Source: Pleionea litopenaei (GTDB lineage Bacteria > Pseudomonadota > Gammaproteobacteria > Enterobacterales > Kangiellaceae). From it: DNA of 64,000 nt. A model generated the notes under the pieces. The model saw only the letters and a list, made by a program, of their open reading frames with translations, was not told the DNA's origin and did no database searches. How positions within the stretch are numbered: position 1 is the stretch's first letter; the number at the start of each line of letters is the position of its first letter. Below are positions 35,515 to 44,712 of this stretch, piece by piece. The stretch spans positions 186,001 to 250,000 of the forward strand of contig NZ_CP133548.1 of assembly GCF_031198435.1 (NCBI RefSeq). Direction: 5' to 3'. A program made the translations under genes and the position numbers.

Positions 35515-37320
35515 ATGTCCGTTAGAACTTCAATGATTGCTGCAGGTCTTTTGTCGGCCGTCGTCTTGCAAGCTGAGGCGTATACGCCGCTTTTTAACTA
35601 TGATCAAAATACGCATTTTACGGTCGAAGGTGACTTCGATGGTGATGGTGATCTTGATCTATTTGTGCAGCCAAAGTTGAAGTCATCTGATACGGGGTTA
35701 ATGCCTAAAAACATTAATGAAACTTTGGACCCAGCGATTCATAAATATTGGGTCGGCCAACATCCTCAAATCACTGCAATCGAAGATTGGAGCGATGAAT
35801 ACTATAAAGCGTTTGCTGCGAACTTAACGTCTTCCCCAGGCGATGAGTTGTTGTTATTAGGTCGTCAAGACATCGTCTTGTTGCACGGTGAAATAGTCAC
35901 ACCGATAGTTATTTTAAAAGATCCTCGTAATGCGATCGTTTCTTGGGACGCCAGTAAAAATGCGAGTTTTACCAGTTTCGATTTTGATGCTAACCCAGAC
36001 AGTTATCAACTTCACTTTGGTGACTTTGATGGTGATGGATTTGATGAAATTATTTTACAAGGGTTAACCGCCGGTTCAACATCTTATGTGTTAGACAGTG
36101 ATGGCAGTTTAAACCAAACGTTGGCCAATGGTTATCAAGGCATTGATTGGTCGGCTGTGGCCTATGAGTTTGTGATTGATGATCTAAACGGTGATGGTCG
36201 TGACGATATTCAATTAGAATCGAACAGTGCGTCTCTACCGGATAACTCTGCCTTTTTTGGCAGTGGTGGCACCATTGTAAGTGTTGCAATTGAATACGAT
36301 CCAAACAATGCATCACGCCCTGACTTCGCGCATAAAAGTTCCGGTGTCCCTGATGCTCAAGCCTCATTAATTTATGTTCCTGACTCAGATATTGTTGGTG
36401 CTGTTGAAGGGCAAGCAGGCGTATCGGGTGGTGCCGCCACGTATACCATTCCGATTGCATTGCCTCCGGGTCGAGCGGGTATGCAGCCAAGCGTATCGTT
36501 AAATTATTCATCTCGTTCGGGTAACGGTATTGCGGGTGTGGGTTGGTCACTTAGTGCGGGCAGTAGCATTCATCGGTGTGCACAAACAGCTGCGAATGAC
36601 GGTGCAAATCTCAGTGTGCGCGGTTTAGACCTCTTCGACAAGCTTTGTTTGAATGGCCAGCGATTAGTAGTTGTAAATGGTACTCAGTATGGAAAAAGCG
36701 GAGCTGAATATCGTACTGAAATGGATTCGTTTGCTAAAATCGTTCAGCTTGGCAACTTAGGCTCTGGCACCGTCAGCTTTACGGTTTATAACAAGAACGG
36801 CCAAGTAGATTATTACGGTCTTGGCGGTACTTCGCGGCATAATCGGTCTGGTAGCGATACTTATGCATGGGCGATCAGTCGCTCAGAAGATCGTTCTTTG
36901 ATGAAAAATTCGATAATTTATACTTACTCAAAACCTTCAACCGGTGAGTTCTTATTATCGCGAATTAATTATACGGGTGAAAGCACCGTACTTGGTAATC
37001 GTGTTGTCGAGTTTGAATATGAAACAGCGTTACCTAGTGATCAAAGTATTAGTTATCAAGCTGGTGAATACTCTAAGCGAACTAAGCGCCTAGCGAAAAT
37101 TAAAACCTTTGTGAATGATACGCAAAAGGTCCGAGAGTATCGTTTAGGTTACGAAGAAAGTGCGGCATCTAAACGCTCTTTATTAAATACCGTTACCGAA
37201 TGTGGTGTTGAAGACGCCATTGAAACATGTTTGCCTTCGACCCACTTTAGTCACTTTAATCAAACCGTTGGTTTATCAACTACAAATGATATTAAAGTTT
37301 GTTGCCAAGTAATATCGTAG
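35515..37320 (+). CDS. SpvB/TcB-like RHS toxin, N-terminal part (frame broken at about 37297)
   Basis: ATG 35515 begins a signal peptide (MSVRTSMIAAGLLSAVVLQA). FG-GAP/VCBS-type calcium-binding repeats follow (DFDGDGDLDLF, DFDGDGFDEIIL, DLNGDGRDDIQ). The SpvB domain is unmistakable: GQAGVSGGAATYTIPIALPP and NYSSRSGNGIAGVGWSLSAG. SpvB/TcB proteins form the shell of Tc and RHS toxins that encloses the C-terminal toxin. The frame ends after THFSHFNQTVGLSTTNDIKV with seven unrelated codons; the next frame continues the domain exactly. The gene was therefore one ORF of about 2,525 codons, now split. Confidence 0.85.
   Translation: MSVRTSMIAAGLLSAVVLQAEAYTPLFNYDQNTHFTVEGDFDGDGDLDLFVQPKLKSSDTGLMPKNINETLDPAIHKYWVGQHPQITAIEDWSDEYYKAFAANLTSSPGDELLLLGRQDIVLLHGEIVTPIVILKDPRNAIVSWDASKNASFTSFDFDANPDSYQLHFGDFDGDGFDEIILQGLTAGSTSYVLDSDGSLNQTLANGYQGIDWSAVAYEFVIDDLNGDGRDDIQLESNSASLPDNSAFFGSGGTIVSVAIEYDPNNASRPDFAHKSSGVPDAQASLIYVPDSDIVGAVEGQAGVSGGAATYTIPIALPPGRAGMQPSVSLNYSSRSGNGIAGVGWSLSAGSSIHRCAQTAANDGANLSVRGLDLFDKLCLNGQRLVVVNGTQYGKSGAEYRTEMDSFAKIVQLGNLGSGTVSFTVYNKNGQVDYYGLGGTSRHNRSGSDTYAWAISRSEDRSLMKNSIIYTYSKPSTGEFLLSRINYTGESTVLGNRVVEFEYETALPSDQSISYQAGEYSKRTKRLAKIKTFVNDTQKVREYRLGYEESAASKRSLLNTVTECGVEDAIETCLPSTHFSHFNQTVGLSTTNDIKVCCQVIS
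37297..37303 (+). other. Apparent one-base frameshift joining the two halves of the RHS gene
   Basis: The sequence GTTTGTTGCC at 37297 reads V-C-C in the first frame and L-L-P in the second. One additional T in the T-run would restore IKVLLPSNIVENL. The two frames overlap by only about 20 bases with no start signals, so this is a mutation or an assembly indel rather than two genes. The site does not fit the X-XXY-YYZ slippery consensus in phase. Confidence 0.75.
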
Positions 37321-40300
37321 AAAACCTGGCCGATGACGATGGCTTTCGATTTAAAGATCTCGATGGTGATGGCGTTTCAGAGTTGATAGTCACTCGCATA
37401 GATCGTAGCGCATATCCATATTCTGTACAGTCTGTTGAGATTTATAAAGCATCGGGAACGTCAGGTGAGTACCAATTAGTCAATGGGAATGCAGATCATC
37501 GAATATACCGGTCTCTAGATGGCGACTTAAACAGTAATGGAATTACCGATTTTCTATTCTACAACAATGACATTAATCGTATGCAGTACATGGAGCTTGA
37601 TGAGAACTTTCAAGCTCAAGTATATAATTTCGGCCACACTAATGTAGCGGGTTATATTCCCGGCTCGGTAGGCGATACTTATGTAACCGATATTAATGCA
37701 GATGGTTATGCCGATATTATTCGAATGACTCAAGGTCGAGTAGCTTGGTATTATTTGAACGATAAAGTTGACGCGGCGACACCTTCGTTCAGTGGCCCAT
37801 ACGATTTAATTGATTTACGCGATAGACGCGCTGAGTATCAATTCTATTTTGAATCTTCATCCCTTATGGATTTAGACGGTGATGGATTACCTGACTTAGT
37901 TTTATCCTACAACAGTGCTGATGGCGTGACAGAGTTAAATGTTGCGTTCAACGAGTTGCAAGGCGATGGGACCATCGATGTAGTTCGACTGACCGCTGCG
38001 CAGATGAACTTGCCAGCTAACCAACATCAAAACCAATACCTATTTGCTGATATTAATGGTGATGGATTAAAAGATTATGTAAGAGCAACAGGTACTTCTT
38101 CTTCAAACTTCGCTTGGACAGTGCAATTAAATAAAGGTGATCGAACCTTTGCTAGTGCGCAACCGTTAGGATCTAATATTGGTTTGCATCGTTGGACAGT
38201 TGGAACTGGCGATAATGGTGCTTATAAAACTCAAGCCAAGTTTGGTGGGGTTAAAGCCGTTGATTTAGATTCAGATGGCAAAGAAGAGTTGCTTGTTGTT
38301 ACCGGTAGTGATGATGATGTTTGTTTAACTTTCTCTGGACATCGATTTAATTGGACGACTAATACCTATGAAGGTGAACCGGTTGATGTTCAGTCGTGTA
38401 ATGATCAAATTCAAGCGGCAATGCATGCGAATTCAGGTCAAGGTGCTCCTCAAATTTCGTTAAACTTAGGGCATTACGATCTGCGTCGCTTCAACTGGAC
38501 TCTACTCGATTTTAAATATGAGAACGACCAGTTCAACCTAGAGCGTTCTCAAGCAGACTTCGTAAAAGCTCCTTTGGCTGATGTAGGTTTTTTGGAGGGC
38601 AGCGTTTATGAATCATTACGTTTTGAAGATGTTGATAACGATGGCTATTTAGATGCTGTTTCAAGAGTATTAGATAGCTATGCTTCAACAAATAATGTGA
38701 ATGTGGGTGGTGACTTTACTGGTGTTGCTTTATCGGTGTCGCATAACAATGCAAATGTAACATCTGAACTGGTCGTCAATCGCAATCAGTCAGTGATTCA
38801 AGGGCGCCATAACGATACTCTTTATCGGGTCGAAGATGGATTAGGTAGGGTCGCTGAGTGGGTCATTTATCCTATGTCGACACAGTCATTAGTTGCCGAC
38901 CTACCATTTTATGAAGTGCCATCACTGGTTGAAAAAGAGAATAGGTACACTAATGGTCTGAGTCGTAATTATCTTTACTTTACTTCAAGTATGCCGTTAG
39001 TTCATGAATTCCGTCAGTCTAATGGTCAGCAGGGACTCATTGCCAACCAATACTATTACCGCGAAGCGATTTACAATCGTGAAGGCCGTGGCTTTCAAGG
39101 GTTTAGAAGTGTTATCGTTGACTCGCCCACTGGTATCGATGAGTTAGGTACTTTGACTTACACTCGATCGGTTTCGGATTTTCATCAGGTTTTCCCTATA
39201 GCCGGAAAAATTGAAGAGGTTCGTACGTGTCTCGCAACCAATGAGCTGCAGCCGTGCAGTTCAGGTTTGTTAAGTCGTACCCAGATTGACCAATATTTGG
39301 AATTAAATACGATAAACCTAAATACCTATTGGGTTGTGCCGCATAAGGTCACCAAGCAATCTTTTGATTTGCTCAATTCAAACTATGAATTATCTAAGTC
39401 AATTACAACCATTGAAGAAGTAGACGTCGATGCTAGATTTGGAAATATAATTTCTACAAATGAATGGGTTGATACAAAGTTTGGTGAGATTGAGAAAACA
39501 ATCGTTAACTCTTATTTGGCTGCTGATGAAGCGGATTGGTGGGTTAATAAGCTTGAAAATACAACGGTAACTACCGAGGCGTTAACAAACACGAGCGCCA
39601 ATACTGTCTATGATGCAACGTTAGACTCGAAAACTATTTTGCGAACTCGATTTACTTACGATCCTCAAAGCCGTCGTCAAGATGAAGTTACAACGGAAGT
39701 TGTATTAGGAGAGGGAAAGTCAGTCGTTGTTGATACTGATTACAATGCTTATGGATTGCCAATTCAAGTGACGACAAGCTCGATTGGTGAGACTGATCGA
39801 ATAGTCTATTCTCGATACAGCGATGACTTTTATTTTGTTGACGAAGTAGAAAGTAAGTCAGATGACGCGAGCAATGTGCTCCATATATCTTACTCTGAAA
39901 CAGCTCCAGAGCATGGACAGGTTATATCGACAATCGATTTGAATGGCAATGTTAGTACAATTGAATACGATGCTTTTGGGCGTATGATTGAAACAACCGC
40001 TCAAGGTGTCCCTAGTGCTTATAAACGTTACTTCTTATGTGGTTCTGGCAAAGGGACAACCTGTGCTAATGATGCTGTTTACCAAGTGGCGACGTTTCAG
40101 GCGGGTAGCCCAACGATTTATTCGCATCGTGATGCATTAAATAGAGATATTTTAGCTGAGACGGTGGGCTTTGATGGCGACTCTTCCATCTTTGCATTCA
40201 CAACTTTCAATGCACTCGGTCAAAAGTTGTTTGAATCTGTACCAACCAAAACGAGTACTCCTATTCCTTCGGTGGAAAGTTTAAATCCAGATAATTTTAT

Positions 40301-43091
40301 GGGTACTCGTTTCGAGGGCTATGACGCGCTAGGCCGGCTCACTCAACGTAAAACAGATACAGCTGGATCATCGCTTCAAGTAACTTATTACCATGAAGGG
40401 CACACAACAACAATAACGACCAACAATAAACCGCCGATGACTCGAACTTACGATGGCGCCGGCCGACTGATTGAAACCATGCAAGAAGACTACGATCAAT
40501 CTCGGTCGTATACACGTTATGCTTATGACGGCATGGGTAATCCTATCGTTATGCAAGATGCAAATGGTCACTCAATTACTGCGGAATACAATGCGCTTGG
40601 CCAGAAAAAACGAGTGGATGATCCTAATATGGGCTCAAAGACTTTTACTTATACAGGGTTCGGAGAAGTTCATAGTGAAACCGATGCCAAAGGTATAACG
40701 ACGACGTTTGAGTACGACAGGCTAGGCCGTTTGACGCATCGTTATGTAGGAGAATTGACTAATTCACAGGCTAGTTTTGTCTACGATATTGCACCGAAAG
40801 GAAATACTGGTGAACAATGTATTGGCTTGCTTTTCAAAGAAGAGCAGCTTGAAAATAATCATTCAAAGACCATTGGTTACGATGAGCTTTGTCGAGCGAC
40901 TAGCAGTAGCCAAATAATTGATGGGCAAACATATATCACAACCACTCATTTAGACAGCTACTTTGGACGAGCAAAAGGGATCACTTACCCGAATGGGCTA
41001 ACGGTTGAATATCGATATAACGACTTGGGTTATTTGACTAAAGTTAAGAACGCCGCCAATGATTATGTTTACCAAGAAATTACTTCTATGGATGCTTGGG
41101 GGCAATGGAGTTCTGCAAAAATGGCTGGAGACAACTTAAAAGTTGAGCGCAGTTATTATGAAGCAAGTGGCCAGATGTTAGCGAGTAAGTTGAGTAGTGG
41201 TGATGGTAACAGCGATTATCAAGCATTCGACTATGACTATAATAATTATGGAGATCTAACTAAGCTCCAAGTCAGTAACTTTTTAGGTACCTCTACCTCG
41301 ATTAGCGTTGAAGAGTATGATAACGATGCATTGCACCGTCTAAAAAGTTCTGCACTGATAGTTGATGGCACTCCTCGACAAACTATTGATTATGACTACG
41401 ATAAGGTCGGAAACCTGAAAACTAAATCTGATTTTAGTACCGTCAATGGAATGAGTTATGGTAATGGATCTCGTAGTGAGGGGAATGCTGGGCCAAATGC
41501 AGTATTGAGTGTGACATTAGCCAATTCAGCGGGTACTCGTACCTACGAATATGACTTAAACGGCAATTTAGAAAATGATAAGTTAAACGGAGCGCAATTA
41601 CGTCATATCGATTATAACGCGTTTAACAAACCAACTTTAATTACCGTTTCGGGTGGTCATAAGTTAAGCCCGCTTGATCAAAATACCACAGGCGCGTCAA
41701 CCACAGCGTTTTTCTATGGCGCTGATCAAATGCGTTTCAAACAGGTTAAAACAACCTCCGGTGAAGTAGAGACTACGCTTTATGTCGGTAAGGTTTATGA
41801 AGAAGTGATTACTTCAAACCGCACCGAGAAAAAAGTGTTTATCAACGATATCGCGATGCAAACCGAAATCATTGAGAACGGCTCAACTGAGTTTAAAATT
41901 GGTTTCTTCCACAAAGACCGATTAGGTTCTGCTGTGGCTATTAGTGATGAAACTGGAAGCAATATTCAGTTCAGAAGTTTTGACCCCTTTGGTAAACCAC
42001 GTGAAGGTAATTTGACGCGCAGTCCTAATGCCATCATCGGTAGTGACCTGTACAAACGTGGCTTTACCGATCACGAGCACTTAGATGGTAGTCAGCTAAT
42101 CCACATGAACGGGCGAGCGTATGATTACAATCTGGGAAGGTTCCTCTCAGTAGACCCTTTTGTTCAAGATCCGGGAAATTCACAGTCTATGAATCCGTAT
42201 TCGTATATTATGAATAATCCATTAGCGGGATCGGATCCGAGTGGGTACCTTAAGAAGTGTGAAAGCAATGCGGAGTCCTGCAATCCGATAGAAGAGCTAG
42301 TACCAGGTACATCTGAATGGGTTGATAAGTTAGCTTCGCTAGATAATGGAAAGGATGAAAAGAAATCTACTAAACCGGTCGAATTGCCTGAAGGTTGGGC
42401 TAATGGAACCGATTGGGAGTATACTCAAGACGACATAAACTTGATTATGACGGGTAATTCTTTCAATCCATGGATGCCACTTTTAGATGGTGTTCAAGCA
42501 ATTGATGAGGGTGATGAGATTGGAGCGCTGCAAAATTTTGCAAATGGTTTCGCCGCTATGTTCACGGCAGGTATGTCCAGCGCTAAGCCGTCACGAGGTA
42601 GTTCTAAAGGGCCGCGTAAACCTGAAAGCGCAACTGGTGGTGTTGATAATGTTCCAAGCTCGAAAAGTTTGGTATCAAATAAATTTCCTGGAGAAGCTCT
42701 AAGCAATAAAGGAAAAGTATTTGGAGAAGTAAAAGTAGTAAATGGAAAAGTTACACTCGGCGAAGGGAATGTTGTTCCTCGTGATTTGGATTTTGTGATT
42801 ACAAATGATCGTAGATTGGTAGTTGGTTCTCAGCACACAACATTAGCTAATGGAAAAGATGTTTTAGCGGCAGGTCAAATGAGGTTAAATGGCCAGGGGA
42901 AAATAAGAAGGCTCGACAACCTCTCAGGACACTACAAACCGACTGTAGAAGAAGCATTGAGAGTTCCTGATATGTTAAGAGATATGGGATTGGATGTTTC
43001 TGGTGCTCGGCATCAGCTTTATCGATTTGAAATAGATGATGATGGATCGGTTGTTCGATCTATATTAGACGTTAATAAAACATTGGATTAG
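37299..43091 (+). CDS. SpvB/TcB-like RHS toxin, C-terminal part: RHS repeats, core and variable toxin tip
   Basis: These 1,930 codons continue the preceding gene. More FG-GAP units (DLDGDGVSELIV, DLDGDGLPDLVLS, DINGDGLKDYV) and a TcdB-middle-like region are followed from about residue 880 by YD/RHS repeats (YDAFGRMIET, YDGAGRLIETM, YDRLGRLTHRY). The RHS-associated core is GSAVAISDETGSNIQFRSFD ... GRAYDYNLGRFLSVDPF, closing with NPLAGSDPSGY. After that the sequence is specific: about 280 residues ending in a domain with VVGSQHTTLANGKDVLAAGQ and LDNLSGHYKPTVEEALRVPD. That SGHYxP pattern recurs at the C-termini of polymorphic toxins, but I cannot name its activity. A candidate immunity gene follows at once. 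Confidence 0.88.
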   Translation: MLPSNIVENLADDDGFRFKDLDGDGVSELIVTRIDRSAYPYSVQSVEIYKASGTSGEYQLVNGNADHRIYRSLDGDLNSNGITDFLFYNNDINRMQYMELDENFQAQVYNFGHTNVAGYIPGSVGDTYVTDINADGYADIIRMTQGRVAWYYLNDKVDAATPSFSGPYDLIDLRDRRAEYQFYFESSSLMDLDGDGLPDLVLSYNSADGVTELNVAFNELQGDGTIDVVRLTAAQMNLPANQHQNQYLFADINGDGLKDYVRATGTSSSNFAWTVQLNKGDRTFASAQPLGSNIGLHRWTVGTGDNGAYKTQAKFGGVKAVDLDSDGKEELLVVTGSDDDVCLTFSGHRFNWTTNTYEGEPVDVQSCNDQIQAAMHANSGQGAPQISLNLGHYDLRRFNWTLLDFKYENDQFNLERSQADFVKAPLADVGFLEGSVYESLRFEDVDNDGYLDAVSRVLDSYASTNNVNVGGDFTGVALSVSHNNANVTSELVVNRNQSVIQGRHNDTLYRVEDGLGRVAEWVIYPMSTQSLVADLPFYEVPSLVEKENRYTNGLSRNYLYFTSSMPLVHEFRQSNGQQGLIANQYYYREAIYNREGRGFQGFRSVIVDSPTGIDELGTLTYTRSVSDFHQVFPIAGKIEEVRTCLATNELQPCSSGLLSRTQIDQYLELNTINLNTYWVVPHKVTKQSFDLLNSNYELSKSITTIEEVDVDARFGNIISTNEWVDTKFGEIEKTIVNSYLAADEADWWVNKLENTTVTTEALTNTSANTVYDATLDSKTILRTRFTYDPQSRRQDEVTTEVVLGEGKSVVVDTDYNAYGLPIQVTTSSIGETDRIVYSRYSDDFYFVDEVESKSDDASNVLHISYSETAPEHGQVISTIDLNGNVSTIEYDAFGRMIETTAQGVPSAYKRYFLCGSGKGTTCANDAVYQVATFQAGSPTIYSHRDALNRDILAETVGFDGDSSIFAFTTFNALGQKLFESVPTKTSTPIPSVESLNPDNFMGTRFEGYDALGRLTQRKTDTAGSSLQVTYYHEGHTTTITTNNKPPMTRTYDGAGRLIETMQEDYDQSRSYTRYAYDGMGNPIVMQDANGHSITAEYNALGQKKRVDDPNMGSKTFTYTGFGEVHSETDAKGITTTFEYDRLGRLTHRYVGELTNSQASFVYDIAPKGNTGEQCIGLLFKEEQLENNHSKTIGYDELCRATSSSQIIDGQTYITTTHLDSYFGRAKGITYPNGLTVEYRYNDLGYLTKVKNAANDYVYQEITSMDAWGQWSSAKMAGDNLKVERSYYEASGQMLASKLSSGDGNSDYQAFDYDYNNYGDLTKLQVSNFLGTSTSISVEEYDNDALHRLKSSALIVDGTPRQTIDYDYDKVGNLKTKSDFSTVNGMSYGNGSRSEGNAGPNAVLSVTLANSAGTRTYEYDLNGNLENDKLNGAQLRHIDYNAFNKPTLITVSGGHKLSPLDQNTTGASTTAFFYGADQMRFKQVKTTSGEVETTLYVGKVYEEVITSNRTEKKVFINDIAMQTEIIENGSTEFKIGFFHKDRLGSAVAISDETGSNIQFRSFDPFGKPREGNLTRSPNAIIGSDLYKRGFTDHEHLDGSQLIHMNGRAYDYNLGRFLSVDPFVQDPGNSQSMNPYSYIMNNPLAGSDPSGYLKKCESNAESCNPIEELVPGTSEWVDKLASLDNGKDEKKSTKPVELPEGWANGTDWEYTQDDINLIMTGNSFNPWMPLLDGVQAIDEGDEIGALQNFANGFAAMFTAGMSSAKPSRGSSKGPRKPESATGGVDNVPSSKSLVSNKFPGEALSNKGKVFGEVKVVNGKVTLGEGNVVPRDLDFVITNDRRLVVGSQHTTLANGKDVLAAGQMRLNGQGKIRRLDNLSGHYKPTVEEALRVPDMLRDMGLDVSGARHQLYRFEIDDDGSVVRSILDVNKTLD

Positions 43092-43103
43092 AGGGCGATG
43101 CTG

Positions 43104-43679
43104 ATGATTGATTTAGTAAGAAAAATACATGATGGCTACGGAACCTCTAGTTTAGCTGGCATAAAATTTATTGAACAATTCCGTGGTGAAATCAAAAAAT
43201 ATAATGCCAAAGAGCTATTTGCATTTTTGATGGAGAATTGTTCATGTAAGTTTACAAGTGAGTTACTACTTTCTTCTGAAGACTTGTTGAATAATTTGAG
43301 CTCAGATGATTGGATTAGTATTCTTGAGTGTTCCAATAGAGCTGCTAACCCTCTTGATGAAAATAATGATGGTTTCTTTACGGATATTTATTTTCTGGTG
43401 AAATATTTAAGGTTGGATTTTTTCGACTATCTACTTGCTTCTGATAAGGTAAGTTCGAATGACAAAAAAAATATACTTTCTTTTTGTAAGCTTAAATCTT
43501 CTCGGCTAGCTTTAGATGAACTCGATATTGAGGATATGGATGGGGATTATTTTATTTCTTACGAAGTAATAGAGCGCAAGAGACTAGAGTTATTAGAAAA
43601 TGATGTTTTTAACGAAATTAAGTTTTCTGATATCTATGAACATATGGATGAATTGGAGCGTAAATATAGTTTTAGATAG
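43104..43679 (+). CDS. Putative immunity protein for the RHS toxin tip
   Basis: This 191-residue acidic helical protein (DELDIEDMDGDYF, LENDVFNEIKFSDIYEHMDE) has no signal peptide and no recognised domain. GAGGG at the toxin stop codon is eight bases before ATG 43104; an ATG at 43098 is too close to that site. Position directly after a variable RHS tip, small size and acidity are what cognate immunity genes show; the pairing is inference. Confidence 0.65.
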   Translation: MIDLVRKIHDGYGTSSLAGIKFIEQFRGEIKKYNAKELFAFLMENCSCKFTSELLLSSEDLLNNLSSDDWISILECSNRAANPLDENNDGFFTDIYFLVKYLRLDFFDYLLASDKVSSNDKKNILSFCKLKSSRLALDELDIEDMDGDYFISYEVIERKRLELLENDVFNEIKFSDIYEHMDELERKYSFR

Positions 43680-43704
43680 TTCCAGACAGGGATTAACTAG
43701 AGGG

Positions 43705-44126
43705 ATTATCTAGGACACCCATGAGGATTATCTAGATTATCTAGTGCGATTTATTAGGACACCCATCACTCTTGGGAAGGAGAACTGTATTATCATTACA
43801 GATTATCGAGGACACCCACCGCTTTCGCTTTGAGGGTTTAAGGCTAAACAAAAAAGGCTTTTCCATTAAGTTCAAACCATCAACCAAATAGAGGCGTACA
43901 TGGAGAGCTCATCGCAAATAAAAGATTAACTAGGACACCCATCACTCTCAAGGAATTAAACAGGGACATCCATTACTTTTGGATTTACTAGGACACCCAT
44001 CACTTTAAGAAGGAGAGCCAACTACATAGCGCGGTTCTCTATTCCTATCGGTTAACTAAAATAGCAGGAACAGGTTAGAATTTAACTAAGAAGGCAATAA
44101 AAATCGATATGATAGATGGGTGTCCT
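43705..44126. repeat. Cluster of GGACACCCATC-type repeats ending in a complete 137-bp element
   Basis: AGGACACCCA(T/C) or GGGACATCCATT words lie at 43712, 43756, 43809, 43932, 43963 and 43990. The last begins a complete element with ends AGGACACCCATC (43990-44001) and GATGGGTGTCCT (44115-44126). It carries an internal GGAGAGCC...GCGGTTCTC hairpin and the family spacer (AAATAGCAGGAACAGGTTAG-like). The stretch 43680-44241 contains no other gene. Confidence 0.85.
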
Positions 44127-44241
44127 GTAAAAGTGGGGTGGCGGGTTATCCAAAGAAGAGCTCGGCTCACGGAGATAACAAAAGAAGTCATAACGGAGTA
44201 AAATATAAAGGCGGCTGTTTTAGTGAATGGGGAGGCGACTC

Positions 44242-44603
44242 ATGTTAAACAACTTATTAATTACGTTATCAGTAGCATTGTTCTATTGCATAAGTGCAGT
44301 AGCTGTGGAATGTAATGAAAAATCAATTCAACAGGAAATTTTAGGGGAAGACGTTTTGTCTCTATACGATAGCTTGGCTTTTATATCTATTTTAGATAGA
44401 AGTGGCGAATTTGCTGACTTAAATCGAGGAGAAAAATACTGGTTGGCTATTGATTCAAGACACGAATATCTTACTTTGAGAACTGAAAATGATAAAGTGT
44501 TAGAAGTAATTATACGTAATCCAGATTTAGTTACTGAGCAAGGCATTGGTGTTGGCACAACGTTAGAAGAACTAAGAGAAGCTTATCCTAAAGCAGTGAA
44601 GTT
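44242..44603 (+). pseudogene. 5' part of a signal-peptide protein gene interrupted by an IS3-family element
   Basis: GGAGG precedes ATG 44242 (an in-frame ATG at 44227 lies before it). A signal peptide (MLNNLLITLSVALFYCISAV) leads into a domain with YWLAIDSRHEYLTLRTEN and GIGVGTTLEELREAYPKAVK. The frame then runs into the insertion. Removing the insertion with its GTT duplication restores ...YPKAVK-LTHYSNGVKRQW, joining this part to the fragment at 47053. The function is unknown; LEELREAYP recalls small periplasmic hypothetical proteins. Confidence 0.8.
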
Positions 44604-44712
44604 TGTTCTGGTCAAGTCCAACCGGACACTTTCTTTAGAGAGTTTTCATAGTTAATTGGCGATAAATCACCGTTACTAGAATGCAGCCTTTCGAGGTTGT
44701 AATACTTCATGT

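Noticed and set aside
36050-36550. A minus-strand gene inside the SpvB region
   Set aside because: The translation is low-complexity, rich in His and Gln, and is the shadow of the SpvB reading frame.
37297-37303. Programmed -1 ribosomal frameshifting in the RHS gene
   Set aside because: The in-phase codons AAA GTT TGT do not form an X-XXY-YYZ slippery site and I see no stimulatory stem nearby; a single-base indel explains it more simply.
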